From: Microbacterium sp. RU33B
Lineage (GTDB): Bacteria; Actinomycetota; Actinomycetes; Actinomycetales; Microbacteriaceae
NCBI RefSeq assembly: GCF_900155915.1
Contig: NZ_FTPO01000002.1
Coordinates: forward strand, 124,001-188,000
Direction: 5' to 3'
DNA length: 64,000 bases
Positions within the stretch are counted from its first letter, which is position 1; the number at the start of each line of letters is the position of its first letter. A model generated the notes under the pieces. It did not search any database. It was not told the DNA's origin and saw only the letters and a list, made by a program, of their open reading frames with translations. The translations under genes and the position numbers were made by a program. Of this stretch, positions 63,919 through 64,000 are shown piece by piece.

Positions 63919-63977
63919 GGACCGTCGTTACAACGGTCCCAGAAACCCTCGCCTAGCTTCTACATGGCGGGGGTTTC
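63919..63977 (+). terminator. Terminator after tRNA-Phe
   Basis: A 7-bp hairpin GGACCGT/ACGGTCC (63919-63939) is followed by a 12-bp stem (63942-63953 with 63966-63977) with one wobble and a short GCTTTG run. It ends the tRNA transcript. Beyond 63977 only 23 nt remain in the window. Confidence 0.75.
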
Positions 63978-64000
63978 GCTTTGCCCTGGTTAGGGTCTCT

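Overview
The window is a GC-rich actinobacterial chromosome segment, most likely from Microbacterium or a close Microbacteriaceae relative. The evidence is the strong G/C bias at third codon positions, frequent ATGA/GTGA gene overlaps, a tilS/hpt/ftsH/folE-folP-folB-folK housekeeping block, a short ArgA-type N-acetylglutamate synthase and a Glu-Asp-Phe tRNA cluster. Genus-level assignment is inference; no rRNA is present.

Layout. (1) 1-15.4 kb is a catabolic island. It holds a partial SDR dehydrogenase, a carboxymuconolactone-decarboxylase-like protein and an IclR regulator; then a leftward operon (quercetin 2,3-dioxygenase-type cupin, alpha/beta hydrolase, nucleoside-hydrolase-like protein, GH78 alpha-L-rhamnosidase, HSL-type esterase), a LysR regulator, a leftward peptide/glycoside-type ABC transporter operon and a divergent GH1 beta-glucosidase. 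Together these enzymes could import and dismantle a rhamnosylated plant flavonol glycoside such as rutin. (2) 15.4-17.2 kb is a small decayed insertion (orphan membrane protein, HTH fragment, C-terminal half of a tyrosine integrase) lying against the 3' end of tRNA-Ser(CGA). (3) 17.3-22.5 kb holds an MFS exporter, a small membrane protein, L-lactate dehydrogenase, an AHSA1-like protein, RadA and an SseB-domain protein. (4) 22.6-29.7 kb is a gamma-glutamylation pathway for ethanolamine or a polyamine: glutamine synthetase-like ligase, class I amidotransferase, aldehyde dehydrogenase and SDR, with a divergent ethanolamine-type permease and a GntR regulator. A 19-bp tandem array lies next to it. 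(5) 29.7-39 kb holds an anchored secreted protein, ArgA and a four-gene transglutaminase / ATP-grasp-alpha-E / transglutaminase / zinc-metallopeptidase operon, a conserved but poorly understood peptide-ligase system.

(6) 39-48.2 kb holds ClpC, a DUF2975-like membrane protein with a YozG-like regulator, a lipoprotein, cardiolipin synthase, a DUF4192 protein and LysS. (7) 48.2-57 kb is one long leftward arrangement: a DUF2520-type reductase, two PH-domain membrane proteins, a DUF3180 protein, folK-folB-folP-folE, ftsH and hpt. (8) 57-61.3 kb holds a DUF937 protein and a three-gene group (WXG100-like helical protein, DUF1023 hydrolase, lipoprotein) inserted between hpt and tilS. (9) 61.4-64 kb holds inorganic pyrophosphatase, an M23 cell-wall peptidase with a coiled coil, and tRNA-Glu(TTC), tRNA-Asp(GTC) and tRNA-Phe(GAA).

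Regulatory reading. Dyads built on AGTGAA/TTCACT occur at the SDR/CMD promoter, at the iclR start and upstream of the GH1 gene, suggesting one IclR regulon across the island. TTAG...CTAA dyads occur at the lysR start and the ABC-transporter promoter, suggesting a LysR regulon. The heptamer GGATGCC/GGCATCC recurs through the window and accounts for many of the otherwise rare GAT and GCA codons.
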